The notes beneath the pieces are model-generated. The model ran no database searches, had not been told where the DNA came from, and worked only from the letters and a program-made list of their open reading frames with translations. Below are positions 52,752 through 61,163 of a stretch of 64,000 nucleotides of DNA, piece by piece. The position numbers and the translations under genes were made by a program. Origin of the DNA: Holtiella tumoricola (GTDB lineage: Bacteria > Bacillota > Clostridia > Lachnospirales > Cellulosilyticaceae); assembly GCF_027857615.1 (NCBI RefSeq), contig NZ_JAQIFT010000068.1, positions 62,001-126,000 on the forward strand, written 5' to 3'. Each line of letters starts with the position of its first letter. Position 1 is the first letter of the stretch.

Positions 52752-53495
52752 ATGTTTAGAACAATTTATTGGTATGGCTATTTTGCCATCAGCCTTCTCT
52801 TCACTTTACCTGCTCTTAGAAAAGCAAAAAAATTAGTTGCAAGCGGAGATACGGAGAATGCTGAAGCTTATATCAACCAAATCACAATGAAATGGGCAAT
52901 GGCACAAGTAAAAAATAGTGGCGCTAATGTTCAAGTTCATGGACTTGATAATATTCCAAAAGACCAAGCTGTTGTCTTTATTAGCAATCACCAAAGCAAC
53001 TTTGATACAGCTCTTTTTATGAGTTTTATTGACAAACCAAAAGGTTATATTGCCAAAGTTGAAACAGATAAAATTTATATTGTACGTGACTGGATGCGTC
53101 TCATTCACTGTGTCTTTATGGATCGTTCTACACTAAAAGGTGCTGCTTCTGCTATTGTAGAAGGAGTTAAACTCATTAAAGAAGGCCATTCTCTTGTTAT
53201 CTTCCCTGAAGGTACACGTAGTAAAGGCGGCCCACTTGGTGAATTCAAATCAGGAAGTTTTAAACTTGCAACAAAACCAAAAGCACTTATTGTTCCTGTT
53301 ACAATGGATGGAACTTATAAACTTATGGAAGCTCAAGGTGGCAAAATCAAACCTGCAACAGTAAATATGTATATTCACCCACCTGTTGAGACTGCTAACC
53401 TAACTAAAGAAGAACAAGCAGAACTTCCAGAACGTATCAAAGCAATCATTGCTTCTAAACTCCCAAACAATGGACAAGGTGAACTTAACGCATAA
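52752..53495 (+). CDS. plsC: 1-acyl-sn-glycerol-3-phosphate acyltransferase
   Basis: The 247-residue protein adds the second acyl chain to lysophosphatidic acid in phospholipid synthesis. It has an N-terminal membrane helix (about 5-22), the catalytic motif SNHQSNFD (His80 and Asp85, HX4D), and the substrate motif FPEGTRSKGG. The ATG at 52752 has CGGAGG upstream; a start nine codons earlier lacks a site. It is monocistronic, ending in a long bidirectional terminator. Confidence 0.95.
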   Translation: MFRTIYWYGYFAISLLFTLPALRKAKKLVASGDTENAEAYINQITMKWAMAQVKNSGANVQVHGLDNIPKDQAVVFISNHQSNFDTALFMSFIDKPKGYIAKVETDKIYIVRDWMRLIHCVFMDRSTLKGAASAIVEGVKLIKEGHSLVIFPEGTRSKGGPLGEFKSGSFKLATKPKALIVPVTMDGTYKLMEAQGGKIKPATVNMYIHPPVETANLTKEEQAELPERIKAIIASKLPNNGQGELNA

Positions 53496-53507
53496 GTTCC
53501 TTATAAT

Positions 53508-53559
53508 AAAAATCCCCTCTCACGTAGGTTTTATTAACCTATGTGAGAGGGGATTTTTT
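53508..53559. terminator. Bidirectional terminator between plsC and the ABC exporter gene
   Basis: Arms of 23 bases (53508-53530 and 53536-53558, one G-U pair) with A/T runs at both ends lie between convergent genes. Confidence 0.9.
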
Positions 53560-53571
53560 AACATCTAAAAT

Positions 53572-55290
53572 TTAACTTACAAGACCTTCAAATTGTGCTT
53601 CGTATAAAGTCTTATATAAACCTTCTTTTTCAAGAAGTTTATCATGACTACCTATTTCTTCAATACCTTCCTTACCTAATACAACAATCTCATCTGCATT
53701 ACGAATTGTAGATAGTCTATGAGCAACTACGATTGTTGTACGATTTTTACATACTTCATCGATTGCTTGTTTAATCATAAACTCTGTTGCATTATCAAGT
53801 GCTGAGGTTGCTTCATCCAAAATAAGGATGGATGGATCTTTAAGAAATACTCTTGCAATAGAAAGACGTTGTTTTTGTCCACCAGACAGTTTTACACCAC
53901 GCTCTCCTATGTAAGTATCATAACCATTTGGTAGCCCACTTACAAATTCATGAATGTAAGCTTTCTTAGCTGCTTCTACTACTTCTTCATCTGTCGCATT
54001 TGGATTACCATAAAGAATATTTTCTTTGATTGTTCCTGTAAAGAGGAATACTTCCTGAGATACAATTCCAATATGACTTCTAAGACTCTCTAATTGAAGA
54101 TCATAGATACTTGTACCATCAATAAAGATATCTCCCCCATCAATTTCATAAAATCTTGGAATCAAGTTACAGAAGGTTGTCTTACCACCACCAGATGGAC
54201 CTACTAAAGCTACCATCTTTCCTTTTGGAATAGTCAAATCCATTTGATTCAAGATATATTCATCTTCATATTTGAAGCTTACATTTTTAAAGCAAATTTC
54301 ACCTTCTACTTTTTCAAGCGTTTTAGCATCTTGTTTATCTGTTTCTTCTAACTCATCCATTAACTCTGTAAAACGTTTATAACCTGTCATACCACTTTGG
54401 TACTGTTCCATAAAGTTTACAAGTTTCTTAATGGGTTGGGTAAACATCTTAATATAGAGAAGGTAAGCCATAAAATCACCAAATGTGATAATCCCTTTAA
54501 TTGTAAAAAGCCCACCTGCTATCATACATACGTAATCTAGCATATCAATACAAAGTGTAGAACCTGAAAAATACTCAGCCATCACTTTATAAGCTTTTTC
54601 TCTAGCATTTTTGAAGTCATTATTACCTGCTTGGAATTTTTCTACTTCTTTGTCCTTGCTACAGAAACTTTTTGAAACACGCATGCCTGCAATGCTATTT
54701 TCTAAAATTGCATTAACCTTACCTGTTTCTACACGGCTTGCAGTAAAAGCTTTACTCATTTTGTCACGTTTTTTCCAAGTAAACCAGAAAATAAGTGGAA
54801 TAAAAGCAAAGATAATCAATGTAAGCGGTACATTAATATTCACTAACACAAGGAAAGAACCAATAATCATAACACCAGAAATAAATAAATCTTCTGGGCC
54901 ATGGTGCGCAAGTTCTGAAATATCCATCAAATCATTAATAATACGAGACATTACATCTCCCGTCTTCGTACGATCAAAAAAGCTACAAGGTAACTTTTGT
55001 AGATGCAAGAAAATGTCTCTACGCATATCTGCTTGCATGCGTACCCCTACTACGTGTCCCCAATATTGCATAAAATAGCTACATACATATTTAATCGCAA
55101 AGATTACGAGAAGGGTTACCGCGAAGACACCTATCATTCTCATCTCTTGATTCGGTATACTTTCATTAATCAGTTCTCTTGTCATCATCGGATAAACAAG
55201 ATCACACATTGCAAAAATAAAGGCTACAAATAAATCTAAGAAGAATAATTTCTTGTAAGGTTTATAGTAGCTCATGAACTTTTTGAACAT
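53572..55290 (-). CDS. ABC exporter, fused permease and ATPase (MsbA/BmrA type)
   Basis: The 572-residue half-transporter has a six-helix membrane domain (about 1-310) and an ATPase domain: Walker A GPSGGGKTT, signature LSGGQKQRLS, Walker B ILILDEATSALD and H-loop AHRLST. It works as a homodimer and exports lipids or drugs; the substrate is unknown. The ATG at 55290 has AAAGGGTGATG upstream; an in-frame start 18 codons earlier lacks a site. It is monocistronic, ending in a long terminator. Confidence 0.94.
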   Translation of the reverse strand: MFKKFMSYYKPYKKLFFLDLFVAFIFAMCDLVYPMMTRELINESIPNQEMRMIGVFAVTLLVIFAIKYVCSYFMQYWGHVVGVRMQADMRRDIFLHLQKLPCSFFDRTKTGDVMSRIINDLMDISELAHHGPEDLFISGVMIIGSFLVLVNINVPLTLIIFAFIPLIFWFTWKKRDKMSKAFTASRVETGKVNAILENSIAGMRVSKSFCSKDKEVEKFQAGNNDFKNAREKAYKVMAEYFSGSTLCIDMLDYVCMIAGGLFTIKGIITFGDFMAYLLYIKMFTQPIKKLVNFMEQYQSGMTGYKRFTELMDELEETDKQDAKTLEKVEGEICFKNVSFKYEDEYILNQMDLTIPKGKMVALVGPSGGGKTTFCNLIPRFYEIDGGDIFIDGTSIYDLQLESLRSHIGIVSQEVFLFTGTIKENILYGNPNATDEEVVEAAKKAYIHEFVSGLPNGYDTYIGERGVKLSGGQKQRLSIARVFLKDPSILILDEATSALDNATEFMIKQAIDEVCKNRTTIVVAHRLSTIRNADEIVVLGKEGIEEIGSHDKLLEKEGLYKTLYEAQFEGLVS

Positions 55291-55476
55291 ATCATCACCC
55301 TTTCTAGTCAAAAATTCATTCTGTTTTATTGTATCACAGAACATATGTTTCGCCCATATAAAAAAACTTATAAAACTTTTAAAAACCTGGAACCTCTTTT
55401 TGTTTATTTACGTCTAAGTTTTATGTATAATTAATAATGCTAATTATTTACTATCAACCTAAAGGAGGCTCTTCCT

Positions 55477-56373
55477 ATGAGCAAAAAATTATTAATGTTA
55501 TTAACAGCAATGGGAACATTAAGTGTAACGCTTATTGCTGCACCAATCGTAAAAGATGTTACAGCTAAACTTGATCCAACTATTACTTTCAACTTAAATG
55601 GTGAACAAGTAATGAAAGACAGCAATGCACTTATGTATAATGATACACTTTATTTACCAGTACGTGCCATTGGTACAGAATTAGGTGCTGAAATTAACTA
55701 CAAAGATAAAGTCGTTTATATCGAAACTGAAGAAACTACTATGAATGAAGTACGTACAAAAGGTAGCGAATCAGTTGAAGCTACAGAAACTACACCAGCT
55801 CTTGAAGCTGTACGAATTGAATCCGCTACACTTAAAGATATCGATGCAGATGGTACACAACTCACTATCCTACCAGCAGGCAAAGAAGATATAGCTGCTA
55901 ATATGATTATCCTTAACTTAAGTGAAGAAACAACAATTACTGTAGATGGTAAAGAAGCTACACTTGCAGACCTTTCTCTTGGTATGGAACTTAGCGTAAG
56001 TCACTCACAAATGATGACACGTTCTCTTCCACCACAAACACCAGCCTTCACAGTTGAAGCTAAAACAACTACTGAAGGTGAAACACTTCCTGAATCTATT
56101 ACTTTAGAAGATGTTCAAGTTGTAGAAGTAAACAAAACAAATTTTGGTTACCAAGTAACTGTAGGAAAAAATGAAAATCCAGAGAATCCTGAAAACCAAA
56201 CTATCTTAAATGTAAATGATGATACACTTATTCATCATGAAAAAAATAAAATGATTTATAAAGCTGAAGACCTTGAAAAGGGTATGAAAGTGACTGTAAA
56301 ACATTCACCAATTATGACATTATCTCTTCCAGGTCAAACAACTGCATTCGAAATTACAATCTTAGCACAATAA
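55477..56373 (+). CDS. Secreted protein with copper amine oxidase N-terminal-like (stalk) domain
   Basis: The 298-residue protein has a signal peptide (about 1-28, LMLLTAMGTLSVTLIAAP) and a stalk domain (about 33-90; FNLNGEQVMKDSNALMYNDT, then LYLPVRAIGTELG), of the copper amine oxidase N-terminal-like type common in clostridial surface proteins. Two related segments follow (IESATLKDIDADGTQLTIL and ITLEDVQVVEVNKTNFGYQV), each ending in a similar SHSQMMTRSLPPQT or KHSPIMTLSLPGQT motif, so it carries a tandem repeat of about 110 residues. No enzyme activity is evident. AAAGGAGG precedes the ATG. It is monocistronic. Confidence 0.85.
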   Translation: MSKKLLMLLTAMGTLSVTLIAAPIVKDVTAKLDPTITFNLNGEQVMKDSNALMYNDTLYLPVRAIGTELGAEINYKDKVVYIETEETTMNEVRTKGSESVEATETTPALEAVRIESATLKDIDADGTQLTILPAGKEDIAANMIILNLSEETTITVDGKEATLADLSLGMELSVSHSQMMTRSLPPQTPAFTVEAKTTTEGETLPESITLEDVQVVEVNKTNFGYQVTVGKNENPENPENQTILNVNDDTLIHHEKNKMIYKAEDLEKGMKVTVKHSPIMTLSLPGQTTAFEITILAQ

Positions 56374-56379
56374 TAAAGT

Positions 56380-56417
56380 AAAAGTGGATCGACTAGATAT
56401 CTAGTCGATCCACTTTT
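56380..56417. terminator. Bidirectional terminator between the stalk protein and Eis-like genes
   Basis: AAAAGTGGATCGACTAGA pairs with its complement around a TAT centre and is followed by T-runs on both strands, between convergent genes. Confidence 0.88.
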
Positions 56418-56442
56418 TTACTTTATATTTTATTTTTATAAT

Positions 56443-57654
56443 CTAGAAATAATCAGAAAAATAAGCTGTCTGTTGCTCAATGGCATCCTCTAACATATCT
56501 AGTGTTTCTGTACTACATAAAAGTCGCCCTATTTTATAAAGATAGTCTGGTCGCTTGTATCCAAGAAGCATGGTCGTCATTGTTTGAATATCTATTTTAT
56601 CATGATTTTTGCCCGCTATACGCACAATCTTACCCTTACCATCTTTTGATATAGTTAAAGTGAAAGTTCCTTGATTGCAAGCCATAAGTGGATCATCCAT
56701 TGTAAAAGTCCATTCCCTTTCAACGGTATCTGGCTTAAATGGATACTGAGCAATAAACTGTTCTAAATCTACAATACGTGCCATAAAGTACGGCGAAATA
56801 CTTTCTTTAATATCTGCATCCTCTAACAAAAAGGCCAGAGGCTCATCTGTATAAGTATTACCTATGACCTTAGTAATCATGGAAAAATGAGCACTTATAA
56901 AATTCCACAAACCACTACGTGCTTCTTCATTGACAAAAATCATATCTTTAATATGAAAAACTTCATCTCTAATCCAGTATAAGACATAACCATCTGGCTC
57001 ATTGTGCTCATTATAGTAAACAGCAGCCATTAAATCATCTGAATCCCAAAGTAAATATTCATTCCATGCTAAATTATCTCGTAGCAATGCACCATGAGTT
57101 TGAATTGCGAATCGATTGTAAGCTTCTCTTACTTCATCACTTTCCACATCGACTCTCTCAACCTCTCCTGCAACTTGCTTTCTCTTTGGCAACTGATAAT
57201 CATTAATTTCATAGGTAATCTTATCTGATATAATCTCCCAACCTTTTCTACGATAATAAGGAATAGAATAAGGATATAAATAAGAAATTGTCTGATTTTT
57301 TTCTTTCATATTCTTCAAGGCTTGGTCTAGCAACTTATGCATTAGCCCTTGATTTGCATATTCTGGATAAGTCCCAACACCAGTTAGTCCTCCCATATCA
57401 TAGGTTCTATTAAAGATACGTACCTTCATTGGGTATACAGCTACTTGAGAAACTAGCTTATCTCCATCGAACCAGCCCCATACATCTGCTTGTTGTAATG
57501 TAGGCGTCTTTGCCCTAATCATTTCTTTTTCTTCCCAACCAATTTGTTGCAATTCTTGATCGGTTACTTGAAAAACATATCTTAAAAGTTGATTATATTG
57601 CTCAAGATGCTCTACACCAACTCTTTTCATTTTCAATTGTTTTCTTCGTGCCAT
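56443..57654 (-). CDS. Eis-like GNAT family N-acetyltransferase
   Basis: The 403-residue protein matches the Eis family: an N-terminal GNAT domain with GVGTYPEYANQGLMHKLLDQ (acetyl-CoA motif), a middle GNAT-like domain, and a C-terminal SCP2-like domain (about 300-400; FTMDDPLMACNQGTFTLTIS). Relatives acetylate aminoglycosides at several positions or other amines; the physiological substrate here is unknown, and drug resistance should not be assumed. The Shine-Dalgarno sequence is weak. It is monocistronic. Confidence 0.9.
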   Translation of the reverse strand: MARRKQLKMKRVGVEHLEQYNQLLRYVFQVTDQELQQIGWEEKEMIRAKTPTLQQADVWGWFDGDKLVSQVAVYPMKVRIFNRTYDMGGLTGVGTYPEYANQGLMHKLLDQALKNMKEKNQTISYLYPYSIPYYRRKGWEIISDKITYEINDYQLPKRKQVAGEVERVDVESDEVREAYNRFAIQTHGALLRDNLAWNEYLLWDSDDLMAAVYYNEHNEPDGYVLYWIRDEVFHIKDMIFVNEEARSGLWNFISAHFSMITKVIGNTYTDEPLAFLLEDADIKESISPYFMARIVDLEQFIAQYPFKPDTVEREWTFTMDDPLMACNQGTFTLTISKDGKGKIVRIAGKNHDKIDIQTMTTMLLGYKRPDYLYKIGRLLCSTETLDMLEDAIEQQTAYFSDYF

Positions 57655-57797
57655 ATCAATTCACTTTTATCCTTTCAAACTTACCATTATTACAATCTAT
57701 CTTAATATTTAGTATAAGCATTATATATGTAGAAAGATTGTATTTTATTCTGTTTATAGGATTTGATTGAGTTTTTCTTTATCTTCTACCAAAATAC

Positions 57798-58298
57798 TTA
57801 TTCTATCTGAGATAATTCCAAAAGTTTATTTACACTATCTTCAGCTTGTTCTACAGAAATATTCTCTATAATTGATAACTCATCAAATAAAAGTTTTTTC
57901 GCTTGCCCTAGCATTGTTTTTTCCATACTATTAAGAGGTTTAATATTGTCTATACACATTAACTCTCTAACCACTTCACTACATCCTATAAAAGAACCTA
58001 AAGAAAGCTTTTCTTGATTTTCTTTACTCCTCTTCTTAATATCTGTAGAATAATTAAGTTCTATATCTTTTGTAGATAAAATAGCCTCTACTTTATCTAC
58101 TTCTTTCCTATCACTTATTTTTCTAAAACGTGAGTTTTCAATTCTGTCAGTAGGAATCATCATAACCATGCTTGGATCTTTCATCTGTATGACTACATGT
58201 TCTTTTGATTCATTGAGTATAGTTTTTACTTCTATTGCTTCAATAACTCCACTACCTCTTAAAGGATAAAAAACAACTTCACCAATTTCAAACACCAT
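57798..58298 (-). CDS. CarD family transcriptional regulator
   Basis: The 166-residue protein has an N-terminal CarD/TRCF RNA polymerase-interaction domain (EIGEVVFYPLRGSGVIEAIE, IQMKDPSMVMMIPTDRIENS) and a helical C-terminal domain. CarD proteins bind the RNA polymerase beta subunit and stabilise open complexes at many promoters. The start lies at ATG 58298 or GTG 58295; the GAGGTG site fits the latter spacing better. The gene is separated from cspA by a terminator and is monocistronic. Confidence 0.88.
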   Translation of the reverse strand: MVFEIGEVVFYPLRGSGVIEAIEVKTILNESKEHVVIQMKDPSMVMMIPTDRIENSRFRKISDRKEVDKVEAILSTKDIELNYSTDIKKRSKENQEKLSLGSFIGCSEVVRELMCIDNIKPLNSMEKTMLGQAKKLLFDELSIIENISVEQAEDSVNKLLELSQIE

Positions 58299-58325
58299 TT
58301 CACCTCTATCCATTTGTCTTTATTA

Positions 58326-58361
58326 TAAAAAAACAGATAGAACTAGCGTCCTATCTGTTTT
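58326..58361 (-). terminator. Terminator of the cspA transcript
   Basis: AAACAGATAG and CTATCTGTTT pair across ten bases, followed on the minus strand by T7. It lies seven bases after the cspA stop. Confidence 0.85.
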
Positions 58362-58367
58362 ACTAAC

Positions 58368-58565
58368 TTATGCTCTTGTTACGTTTTCAGCTTGCTCTCC
58401 ACGAGCACCTTTTACTACATCAAAGTTTACTTTTTGACCTTCTTCAAGAGTTTTGAATCCATCACCTTGAATTGCTGAGAAATGTACGAATACGTCATTT
58501 CCGTTTTCTGTTTGAATAAATCCGAAACCTTTTTCTGCGTTAAACCATTTAACTGTACCTGTCAT
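58368..58565 (-). CDS. cspA: Cold shock protein, CspA family
   Basis: The 65-residue protein is a single cold-shock domain: MTGTVKWFNAEKGFGFIQTE with the RNP1 motif KGFGFI and RNP2 DVFVHF. It binds single-stranded RNA and DNA and works as an RNA chaperone. GGAGG precedes the ATG. The mRNA leader of about 130 bases carries a large hairpin (58621-58671) and is driven by a near-consensus promoter. It is separated from the helicase gene upstream by its terminator. Confidence 0.97.
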   Translation of the reverse strand: MTGTVKWFNAEKGFGFIQTENGNDVFVHFSAIQGDGFKTLEEGQKVNFDVVKGARGEQAENVTRA

Positions 58566-58620
58566 TGTGGTACCTCCTATTATTTATGAATTTTTTGTAT
58601 ATGCATTAAACTAAAAAATC

Positions 58621-58671
58621 CACATGTAATTACAAATTATATAATTTCTATATAATCTCTAATTACATGTG
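58621..58671 (-). promoter_or_regulatory. Hairpin in the 5' leader of cspA
   Basis: Twelve-base perfect arms CACATGTAATTA and TAATTACATGTG enclose an A/T-rich loop with further self-complementarity, within the cspA leader. A position between promoter and start fits a temperature-responsive leader, by analogy with E. coli cspA. Confidence 0.6.
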
Positions 58672-58703
58672 AAATCTATAAATGTTTACTGTATATATTT
58701 ATT

Positions 58704-58732
58704 ATTATACATGATGTTTCTCTTATTTGCAA
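58704..58732 (-). promoter_or_regulatory. Promoter of cspA
   Basis: On the minus strand TTGCAA (58727-58732) and TATAAT (58704-58709) are separated by 17 bases; transcription would start near 58697. Confidence 0.78.
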
Positions 58733-58784
58733 GAGGTATTTTAATTTTTTTACTTTTTAAAAGATATCTGGATAACTGGATATA

Positions 58785-58808
58785 AAAAAGAGGCTGTCTT
58801 AAACAGCC
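58785..58808 (-). terminator. Terminator after the DEAD-box helicase gene
   Basis: GGCTGT and ACAGCC (58792-58808) form a stem followed on the minus strand by CTCTTTTTT, just past the stop at 58820. Confidence 0.8.
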
Positions 58809-58819
58809 CCCCTATATAC

Positions 58820-60445
58820 TTATCTACCTTTTCTTGAAGAGCCACCTTTTCTTTGTGCCACTTCTACATTGATCTTACGACCTTTGTATTTTTGTTTTGT
58901 AAGTACACCAAGGATTTCATCTTCACAACCATTTGGTACTTCGAAGAATGAGAATTTCTCCATAATGTCTACTCTTCTTACACCATTACGTGGTGTTGAA
59001 GTTTCTCTTGTAATCATTTTGATAAGGTCGATATCTTTTAATTTATCTTTTTTACCTAAGTTGATAAATAATCTTACATGATCACCAACTTGACCGGTAT
59101 TACGGCTAGGTTGCATATCTTCTAATTTAATACGATCATCTGCACTCATTGTTTGGTTTTTCATAACCATTTTGAAAAGTGCTTCAATCATTTGCTCTTG
59201 CTCATATCCTTCTTCTACTAAACGATCTAAGCATTCTTTGTAGCGACGTGGCATTTTTGTACCCATCTCATCTTTGATTTGATCAATAAGTTTAGTAGCT
59301 TGTTGATCTTTAATTGCTTCGATTGTTGGAATCTCAGCTTGCTCGATCTTTGATTTTGTATAGTTTTGGATAAAACGTAATTTTGAGCGATCTTTTGGTG
59401 TACAAAGTGTGTATGAAAGACCTTGTCTCATCGCACGCCCTGTACGACCGATACGGTGTACGTAGTATTCCTCATCTGTTGGAATATCATAGTTGAATAC
59501 AACATCAATATCATCTACGTCAATCCCTCTAGCCGCTACGTCTGTTGCAACAAGGATGTTTACTAAACCTTTTCTAAATTTAGCCATAACGCTATCTCTT
59601 TGAAGTTGTTTCATATCTCCATGAAGTGCTTCTGCTGAGAATCCTCTATGTTGAAGTGCTTCACATACTTCATCTACGCCACGTTTTGTGTTACAGAATA
59701 CCACACCAAGTTTGAATGCAGTAACTTCCATCATACGGCTAAGAATTTCAATTTTATAACGTTCATTTACATCGATATAATATTGCTTAATGGTGTCTAC
59801 TGTTACTGTTTTCTTAACAACGCTAATGCGTTCTACGTCTTTTTGGTACTCAGCTGCAATCTCTTGAATTGCTTTTGGTAAAGTTGCTGAGAAAAGGATG
59901 AATTGCTTTTCTTCTGGTGCGCTTTGAAGAATTGTATCAATATCTTCCCTAAAGCCCATGTTAAGCATTTCGTCTGCTTCATCTAGTGCAAGCATACGTA
60001 AGTCATCTAATTTAAGTGTACGTCTTCTTAAGTGGTCCATCACACGACCTGGTGTACCGATGATGATTTGTGGTTTTTTCTTAAGTGCCATAATTTGTCT
60101 GTCCATTGGTTGTCCACCATAAACAGCAAGTGTACGTACATTTTGTTTGTATTTACAAAGTAAACGGAACTCATTTGCAATTTGGTTTGCAAGCTCTCTT
60201 GTTGGACATAAGATTAAAGCTTGTACTTTATCACAATTTGCATCAATATTTTCAATGACTGGAATCCCAAAAGCACATGTTTTTCCCGTTCCTGTAGGTG
60301 CTTGAGCGATAACGTCTTTACCTGCCATAATTGGATCGATAGATTTCGCCTGAATAGGTGTCATCTCTTCAAATTTCATATCGCTAATTGCACTTTTAAT
60401 CTCGTCTGATATATCTAGGTCTCTAAAATATTTTGTTTCTATAAT
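58820..60445 (-). CDS. DEAD-box RNA helicase (CshA/DbpA-like) with probable ATT or ATA start
   Basis: The helicase unwinds RNA in ribosome assembly or mRNA decay. Motifs: Q region MTPIQ, motif I APTGTGKT, Ia PTRELA, II DEAD, III SAT and VI HRIGRTGR; the C-terminus is a DbpA-like RNA-binding domain (HVRLFINLGKKDKLKDIDLI) with a basic tail. From the first ATG (60379) the protein would lack the conserved N-terminus, but 22 codons upstream are open and encode IIETKYFRDLDISDEIKSAI, the usual DEAD-box lead-in. A TAG stops the frame just before. GAGG lies five bases before ATT (60445) and eight before ATA (60442), so initiation is probably at one of these. With the ATT the product is 541 residues. 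Confidence 0.88.
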   Translation of the reverse strand: MIETKYFRDLDISDEIKSAISDMKFEEMTPIQAKSIDPIMAGKDVIAQAPTGTGKTCAFGIPVIENIDANCDKVQALILCPTRELANQIANEFRLLCKYKQNVRTLAVYGGQPMDRQIMALKKKPQIIIGTPGRVMDHLRRRTLKLDDLRMLALDEADEMLNMGFREDIDTILQSAPEEKQFILFSATLPKAIQEIAAEYQKDVERISVVKKTVTVDTIKQYYIDVNERYKIEILSRMMEVTAFKLGVVFCNTKRGVDEVCEALQHRGFSAEALHGDMKQLQRDSVMAKFRKGLVNILVATDVAARGIDVDDIDVVFNYDIPTDEEYYVHRIGRTGRAMRQGLSYTLCTPKDRSKLRFIQNYTKSKIEQAEIPTIEAIKDQQATKLIDQIKDEMGTKMPRRYKECLDRLVEEGYEQEQMIEALFKMVMKNQTMSADDRIKLEDMQPSRNTGQVGDHVRLFINLGKKDKLKDIDLIKMITRETSTPRNGVRRVDIMEKFSFFEVPNGCEDEILGVLTKQKYKGRKINVEVAQRKGGSSRKGR

Positions 60446-60550
60446 CTATACCTCTACAATCTATTAATTTTGTTTTCATATTCGTTGTCTTTTTCTTAGC
60501 AAACTTCATGTTATCACAATTCATTTTAAATAACAAGTGTGAACCCAATT

Positions 60551-60580
60551 AAAAAAGTAGCTTAAAAATACGCTACTTTT
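60551..60580. terminator. Hairpin upstream of the helicase gene
   Basis: AAAAGTAGC (60553-60561) and GCTACTTTT (60572-60580) pair; on the minus strand a T6 run follows. It may be a second terminator for the small gene at 60829 or end a small RNA. Confidence 0.5.
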
Positions 60581-60773
60581 CACACTATTTCATAGAGAAC
60601 GTTTTTCTACCTACTTTTATATGGACTTAGACTCTATTAAAAACCATGTTTTTACCATTATTTTACACGTTATTGAAGTATAATTTTTAAGCTTTTAGGT
60701 TCAATTCACTCTTCAATTTAGTATAACATAAAGCACAAACATATTTTTATATGTAGTATACCAATGCATTTTT

Positions 60774-60808
60774 ATAAAAAAAGACATCTACTTTTAAGTA
60801 AATGTCTT
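60774..60808 (-). terminator. Terminator of the small gene at 60829
   Basis: AAGACATCTACT and AGTAAATGTCTT pair with one mismatch, and a T7 run follows on the minus strand. Confidence 0.75.
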
Positions 60809-60828
60809 CCCCCTATGTATACTTGATT

Positions 60829-61050
60829 TTATACTAAAGAAATATCTTTTCCATCAGCAAATTGTCTTAATGTATCAGTAACAAAATGACTAAACTCACC
60901 TTGCATTCTATTTGCTTCTTTAAAATCCTTAATATTAATTGTATTCATCACAACTCCATAACTATAGAAAACCAGTCTTACATCGTTTTCACATATAATA
61001 CCTGTACAATCATATGCTCCTTTTGCATTGTGCACTTTGACCACTCTCAT
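60829..61050 (-). CDS. Small conserved-looking hypothetical protein
   Basis: The 73-residue soluble protein reads MRVVKVHNAKGAYDCTGIIC and ends with HFVTDTLRQFADGKDISLV. I do not recognise a family. The Shine-Dalgarno GGGAGGTG lies very close to the ATG, at three bases, so a GTG two codons on (61044), at nine bases, could be the start. A hairpin terminator follows. The coding signal and its own terminator support a real gene. It lies beside the inverted-repeat element at 61146. Confidence 0.65.
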   Translation of the reverse strand: MRVVKVHNAKGAYDCTGIICENDVRLVFYSYGVVMNTINIKDFKEANRMQGEFSHFVTDTLRQFADGKDISLV

Positions 61051-61163
61051 TCACCTCCCACTTACATAACCGTATCATATTTCAAATATGAAATAAACTA
61101 TACAGCTATATATTTGGAAGTTACTTACAGATACTCACGAATTAGTAAAATAAATATTTGTTT

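Larger units (their letters stand above)
60446..60828. other. Intergenic region, AT-rich, no gene seen
   Basis: This 383-base stretch holds the helicase leader, a hairpin at 60551 and the terminator of the small gene at 60829. No open frame with a ribosome binding site was found. A TATACT box near 60715 on the minus strand could drive a short RNA ending at 60551, but this is weak. Confidence 0.6.

Noticed and set aside
56443..57654. Aminoglycoside resistance gene (eis)
   Set aside because: The family match is good, but many Eis-like proteins in Firmicutes have no role in resistance, so only the acetyltransferase family is claimed.
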